From positions 7,078,465 through 7,142,464 of the forward strand of contig CM057149.1 in the NCBI GenBank assembly GCA_029964075.1: a DNA stretch of 64,000 nucleotides, written 5' to 3'. How positions within the stretch are numbered: the first letter of the stretch is position 1; every line of letters starts with the position of its first letter. The notes beneath the pieces were generated by a model that worked only from the letters and a program-made list of their open reading frames with translations, did no database searches and was not told the DNA's origin. Shown here piece by piece: positions 57,001 through 60,000 of the stretch. Source of the stretch: Patiria pectinifera (lineage: Eukaryota > Echinodermata > Asteroidea > Valvatida > Asterinidae). The position numbers and the translations under genes were made by a program.

Positions 57001-60000
57001 AGTGAAAGGGTGCCATGCCATGTGGTAAGTGCTTGTGCATCTCGTTCTATTCTAAGGACGTGCAAAGCTGTGAATAGGGAAGTTCTGTGCCTTAGACAAC
57101 AAAAATACAAGAGCTATGTTTATCTTTTTCATATAGACGGAGCTCATGGGTCTTTGAATCCATGGCTACATTCCAGCTCCGGCTTTACATGATTTGAAGC
57201 CCCTGGCTTGAGGCACATGCACTTTGGCTCAATATGGGATCATGCTCTGCTTAAGGAATATCCAGAGTTCCCATAGAAACTGAGAAACGAAAATCCATGA
57301 CTTTTTCATGATTTTCCAGGACAAAATAAGGGCTTTCCATGACCAATTCCTAGGCTGTTTTGGCATCTTAGGAGCCTCTTGCTCTACAGGCAAAGGGACA
57401 CCACTTTCCTTAAGCCTTCCAGTTTGGCCCAAGACCGCAGAGCAGCACAAAAGCTTCGCAATGGTGCACCGAAAGAGCAACAATATAGAGCATGTATGCA
57501 TAAAGACGCAGTACATGTACAGTAAACTGGATACAACTGGAAGACGACAGTTATGGCCAAATATTACGTATCATCACATATGGGATGAGCCAGATTCCAT
57601 GATTTTTCAGTGACTTTTTTTCTTGGAATATCAACTTTTCTTGACTCCTTAAAAAAATAACAAAATCCCATGCAATTTTCAAAGACTTTTCATGACAGCT
57701 TTCACTCCCGTATTTTCAATAACCGGAGGAACTCTGAATATCAAGTAATTTGATTGGAAGCCAACTATTTTCATCTTGTACGGATATTACATGTGGTCCA
57801 CAATTCTGCAGACAAAGATGAAACCGAAGCTGCAAACAAAGCCAATGTTTCAAAAACCCTAATTGGTTTCTAACATTTCACATTTTTTTTTAACAATCAT
57901 TTAAAATTAAAAGAAACCCACACCATAAGAAAAAAAAATAGACAAGACAATAAACATTTTCACTTCAAGAAAATAACATTAAATCAAGGCCCACCTACTG
58001 ACATCACTGGTGCTTGGAGGCAAGGAGAACAAAAAGGGGGAACAGAAAAACATGTAAATAACGTGAAATATTGAGATATCACTCGATCGACTTAGTTTCC
58101 ACGGGACAATTTTCTGCACATACCGTAGGTTAGTAACACCGAGTACGTGAATATGTTACATCATATTGCAAAAAGGGCAGCTGAATCAATCCTTTGAACA
58201 CTGAAATTTTCTTCAGATGTGGCATTAAAATATTTTTTTAAAGGTAGAGTATATTATTTGGCATTTGTGATTTTTTTTTTCGTTTGAAGCAACAAAAGTG
58301 CTCAAAATCCAAAGAAGGGTGCTTAATAATGGACCGATCCAGTAAGCACCGCCCCATGGTGTTCTGACCGATAACACCCGTGATTTATGTCCGACGTGCG
58401 TGCACAAAAGTCCGACATGCGTGCAGGCAGGAAAATGCAGTGTGGCATTGGAGAGGAGCATGTGTTAATTTGCCCAGTAGGCGGGGCTTACTGGATCGGT
58501 ACATTAACATGATGAAGTTTTAGCTCAGTGAATGCCGTATATTCCAAGAAAAAAAATATTCTAGTACCTCGATATCAAAATTCAAAATTGTGAATTGCGC
58601 CCGAAATCAGCATCCGGGACATGTTCTCATTCAGCTGAATGCACAATGTCACGCACTAAACGCACGCGTCACCGAACTGAACGCAAGATGTCACGCACGC
58701 ACGTGTGCCTAATGTCAATGCTTGTGATTGACTTGTGATGTCATGTGATTGACTTGTGATGACATGTGCGTACTTGTGATGACTTGTGATGATTTGTGAT
58801 TGACCTTCAATTAACTTGTGATGATTTGTGATGAGTTGAGTTTTCACAATTGTTGAGTGCTGTGGGGCCCATACGCTTCGGGTGCTATGCGCCCAGAGGG
58901 GGTTAAAAACGTCTCATCCCACAGCACAGCAGTCAACAATGGTTTTGTTATATCGTGCCAATAACTCAAAAAAGATAAATGGTTGTAATTAACTGAGTGA
59001 GAAACAAATTAAATCACTGCGATGTAACCTTTGATAACTGAAGGTTTTGATGTCCTGCCGGACATGAGACTGAGCGTTTGGCGTTGCAGTTCTCATTGCG
59101 CGAAGCCAGCGCGCCGAAAGGGTTCCACACGCGCGCAATGCATGCAATGCGGTATCACCCTCGGTGTGCGGCATGCATTTTCATTGTCCGGACACGTGGC
59201 CGTCCTAGACCACTGAAAATTACAGTATCCAAGTCCACGATAAAAATGACATATATATATTGTATTTATAATATTTGCTGAACACCTATGCATTATTCAA
59301 ATAATGTTTTATCTCACTGTGTTGAATTTTATTGTATTTGTAATGCATTGTGTAATTATAAATGTTTTCTAGTCATTATTTAAATGTTTTAATTATAAAT
59401 GTTTTCTAGTCATTATTTATTGTATGCAGGGCCCCCATGGAAACCAGTTTTAAACTGTTTGGGCACACCCTGGGTAAAGAAATGGAATAAATAAATGACA
59501 TGTCTAAAATATAGTAATTTCTCCAATGAATTGATTTTGAAAGCACTTGTACACAGGTTATTGGCCAACTGACACACCGGTAAGAAATCCACAGTGATGG
59601 TTACGTGTTCGAGCTCCACCCTAATAATCTTGCAAGGTTTACTAACAAAGCACGGAACATACAGTGCTTAAAGCTACAGTCCATCATTTGTAATTTGTGC
59701 ATTTTGTTCGTTTGAAGCAACGAAAGAGTTCAAAATCTAATGAAGGATACTGAGCAACTAACCTGATGAGGTTTCAGCTAAGCTTCAGCTGTACATTCCG
59801 AGAAAAACAGCATTCTAAGATCTCAATTTCAAATCCAAAGTTACTGAATCATGTTTTGAATTGGTTTGAATTGCAGCTATACGCGACGTAGCGCACTGAT
59901 CCGAAGAATTATAGCAACCACGCGCGCGTGTGCGTCGTTCCTATGCTTGTGCGCGCTGCGCCGAATAACAAAACGAACTACTAATTTAAATTTTCCTACG